Shown here: positions 61,681 through 64,000 of the stretch, one piece after another
Numbering within the stretch: the stretch's first letter is position 1
Layout: each line of letters opens with the position of its first letter
From: Carya illinoinensis
Lineage: Eukaryota > Streptophyta > Magnoliopsida > Fagales > Juglandaceae
Assembly: GCF_018687715.1 (NCBI RefSeq)
Contig: NC_056752.1
Coordinates: 50,996,653 to 51,060,652, forward strand
DNA: 64,000 nucleotides
Direction of reading: 5' to 3'
The notes under the pieces: generated by a model
The model's database searches: none
The model's input: the letters and a program-made list of their open reading frames with translations, nothing else
Told to the model about the DNA's origin: nothing
Program-made: the position numbers and the translations under genes

Positions 61681-62682
61681 TTAAGAGAAAGGCAGTGAGT
61701 TTGTGGATTCAAAAGAATTACTCGAAGATTGAGCCATGACTTGATTGGCTGTGGAAAATCTCCCTTTCTGTTGTCTATAGTTGGGAGGATACCCATGGAT
61801 CTTGTAGCATTTATCAACCGTATGGTTGGTCATCCCACAATGAGTACATAGCAGTTTTTCTTTTCTTCCTTGCTACCTCCCAAAATTCTGTCTATGAGTT
61901 TCTGTCTTCTTGCTCAAGAATGCTGCTGTTTCAACATTAGATGAACGTGTTGATCCAACTTCTTGTTGTTTCTCCTCTTGGATAATTAGAGAAAATACTT
62001 TGGCAATCGGTGGCAGTGGATCTATAAGCAAAATCTGTCCTCTAATGTGAAAGAAATTTTCATTCAATCCCATAAGGAACTGAATAACATGCTGTCTATG
62101 TTGATATTCTAAAAAAAATTTGACAGCACCACAACTGCAAGATTTTAATGCTCTACACGTACAGTTGGGAATCTGATTGTAGTTAAGTAGTTCATCCCAT
62201 AAGCACTTAAATTTTCGATAATAAGCACTTACAGATAACTGATCTTGTGATAGTGATGCAAGATCCTTCTGTAGTTGAAAAATTCTTGGCCCGTTTTCAT
62301 GAGAAAATTGATTCTCTAATTCTTCCCACATTTCTTTTGCAGTTGTTGCATATATAATTGTTCCTGCAATGTCCTTTGAAATAGAGTTCAAGATCCAAGA
62401 TAGTATCATGTTGTTGCATCGCTCCCATGATTCATACAAAGGATCAGAATCAGCTGGCTGTTGTATGACTCCACGGATGAACCCCATCTTGTTCTTTGCC
62501 TTCAAGGCAATTTGCATTGATCTACACCATGTGTGGTAATTATCTCCCGTGAGGACTTGAGAAACCAACACAGAACTAGTCGAATCTCCATTCTGCAGAT
62601 GATAGGGATCCGCTAGTTGATCACGCATGTAAACTGAACTAGAGTTCAGAACTGAATTAGAGTTTGGCATTTCATCAGCCAT
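61681..62682 (-). pseudogene. Copia gag, interrupted
   Basis: Starts at ATG 62682 (MADEMPNSN), 44 bp inside the 5' LTR. The UBN2-type gag core is present (TGDNYHTWCRSM, WILNSISKDIAGTI). A TAG at 61875-61873 truncates it at 269 residues, before the zinc knuckle (CTHCGMTNHTVDKC, about 61800-61840), which stays readable in the same frame until a TAA at 61683-61681. Confidence 0.92.
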
Positions 62683-62715
62683 CGCAGCAAAAAAAATGGA
62701 ACCCTATAGTTTCAT

Positions 62716-62726
62716 CACTGATACCA
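62716..62726 (-). other. Copia primer-binding site
   Basis: TGGTATCAGTG directly next to the 5' LTR. It matches the common copia site for initiator Met-tRNA (TGGTATCAGAGC) at nine of eleven bases. Confidence 0.85.
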
Positions 62727-62925
62727 TGTTGCAACTTAGAAAGATATGAAGTAAAGTCATCGACTGAGAAGAGGAAATCTGAAGTATGTATTATTTGGAG
62801 TTACAACTCTGTATTTATACATGTAAAATACTGAAGGCTATAAAAGTAAATACATTATAGCCAACGTAACTAATTAACAGAATTGAACTAGTAACTAACT
62901 AACAGAATGAACTAGTTATTTAATA
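62727..62925 (-). repeat. Copia 5' LTR
   Basis: 199 bp, almost identical to 58071-58270. Confidence 0.95.
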
Positions 62926-62929
62926 TTTT

Positions 62930-63000
62930 TCATGTAAATTTCGTATTTACTCATTTTTATAAAAATAGTTATGCCCGACTTATGCACTTCATTACCGCAA
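62930..63000. repeat. R2 MITE-like repeat, copy 3, right part
   Basis: TCATGTAAATTTCGTATTTA and ATAAAAATAGTTATGCCCGA continue the R2 copy broken at 58065 (compare ATGTAAATCTCGTATTAATT at 26.26 kb). Confidence 0.55.
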
Positions 63001-63005
63001 AAATC

Positions 63006-63044
<39 letters not shown>

Positions 63045-63844
63045 CATGGAGTAGAGATTTCATATATATACATGATGGGCTTGCATGCAATATTTTGAAC
63101 TACTTAAAACGAATATATATCTCAGCATGCCTCTCATTTGACATTTGGGAATGTATTATATTTTCTTGTAATTGGTAATAACATTTAAAACACCTACGTA
63201 CACCAAGTCATCGTACGTACGTACTCATGTGCATGTATATCTATATATGGACGTCGTAAATTAAGTACTAGTGCGCGCATGGTGTTTCCCACTAAATTAA
63301 TAAGACGATTGATTTATTATTTGTTTTTCATTTACTTAATTAATTATTTTAGTATTGGCCGGGTAGGTCATTAATATTGATTGTAATTAAGTTGATGGCT
63401 TTGTTTCTTTAATGCAATAATAGAAATAAAAACTTAGATGATTAAGCTGATCATCGATGATCTCTTTGTGCAAATCAAATATACTATATATATATATATA
63501 GGGACCGATCGAGCTAGCTTGCAATTAATGGATTTTAATCCAAGAGATGACAATCACTCCGTTAAAGCATTCTTAGTGTCCTGGCCGGCCAGCTAGCTAG
63601 CTTGATTCAAGAAAAGAACTAAACAACACGGATCGTAATTGATTATGGTTCTAGTGGACCCGTGGATCAGCCATTCTTTCAAATGAATAATCGGCAAGAT
63701 CGTGAAATTTATTAAATAAATAAATAAATAACTTAACCGGCCATAAAAAGATCTTGAAAATAATCATCAACCTTTTGTCAACATCCTTGAGATCAGTTTC
63801 TTAGCTAGCTAATCTTCCTAAGGAATCAAAGGATCGATGCTCTT

Positions 63845-63909
<65 letters not shown>

Positions 63910-64000
63910 ATAATTCAGCTTTAAATTTGTTCGGAAATAAGGTTCAGCTTACAGTTTATTTTTGTAATTTTCGATCTTCAAGATTATTTGAACCTAAGAA
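63001..64000. other. Spacer at the window's right end
   Basis: (AT)n at about 63009-63039 and a long (CT)n of about 30 units at 63849-63908. GCTAGC/GATCGA-rich filler between. CT tracts often lie in plant leaders, so a gene may begin beyond the window, but nothing here proves it. Confidence 0.5.
63849..63908. repeat. Long (CT)n microsatellite
   Basis: About 30 uninterrupted CT units, the longest dinucleotide run in the window. Confidence 0.95.

Larger units (their letters stand above)
58071..62925 (-). mobile_element. Ty1/copia LTR retrotransposon, complete but inactivated
   Basis: 4855 bp, read on the - strand. LTRs at 62727-62925 (5') and 58071-58270 (3') differ by two substitutions and one single-base indel. 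On the element strand the LTRs start TATTAAATAAC and end GTTGCAACA. The primer-binding site TGGTATCAGTG adjoins the 5' LTR. The polypurine tract TTGAGGGGGAC adjoins the 3' LTR. Gag, protease, integrase, RT and RNase H come in copia order in one original frame. Six stops and one frameshift break it. Flanking TTTTT on both sides fits a 5-bp target duplication but is low complexity. Size and short LTRs suggest the Ale lineage; that is inference. Confidence 0.95.

Overview
This is plant nuclear DNA, almost certainly from a woody eudicot. The genes are intron-rich with GT-AG splicing, the spacers are AT-rich and full of microsatellites and MITE-like repeats, and there is a Ty1/copia retrotransposon. 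The dispersed repeats look like those I associate with Fagales/Juglandaceae (walnut, pecan), but I cannot show that from the sequence alone. All exon maps below come from reading splice sites and protein frames by hand. In every multi-exon gene the exon lengths add up to an intact reading frame.

Layout. 0.6-6.8 kb (-): long-form tRNase Z (TRZ4-like, 12 coding exons, one GC-AG intron, a SINE-like insert in intron 2). 9.1-10.8 kb (-): tonoplast aquaporin TIP2. 12.9-14.3 kb (+): single-exon WD40 protein of the JINGUBANG type. 15.0-16.0 kb: a 1005-bp hAT-type element with a perfect 8-bp target duplication, carrying a captured and frameshifted UDP-glycosyltransferase fragment. 16.9-21.9 kb (-), with a 5' UTR exon near 23.5 kb: ASCC1-like KH + 2H-phosphoesterase protein. 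24.5-27.6 kb (-): a second JINGUBANG-type WD40 gene. 28.2-28.8 kb: a short hAT-like MITE. 29.7-32.3 kb (+): unrecognised single-pass membrane protein with a Rossmann-like domain. 33.7-36.4 kb (-): Aux/IAA repressor, closest to IAA27. 36.4-49.5 kb: about 13 kb without a supportable protein gene, holding repeats only. 49.5 kb: tRNA-Ser(CGA)-like gene with a 15-nt insertion at the anticodon loop. 49.8-50.5 kb (+): THA8-like short PPR protein. 51.7-55.7 kb (+): peroxin PEX2. 58.07-62.93 kb: copia element on the - strand with near-identical 199/200-bp LTRs but six premature stops and one frameshift, inserted into an older MITE.

The genes are independent housekeeping or regulatory loci, not an operon-like system: organellar/nuclear tRNA 3' processing, vacuolar water/ammonia transport, chloroplast intron splicing, peroxisomal import and auxin signalling. 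The TRZ4 - TIP2;1 - LigT/ASCC1 order matches what I remember of Arabidopsis chromosome 3 (At3g16260, At3g16240, At3g16230/16220), so the left third looks like ancestral microsynteny. The most unusual items are the gene-capturing hAT element, the tRNA-Ser with an insertion, the GC-AG intron that splits the tRNase Z HEAT motif, the transition-biased decay of the young copia element, and two tiny A-tailed insertions that share one tail sequence. I found no convincing new multi-gene system.
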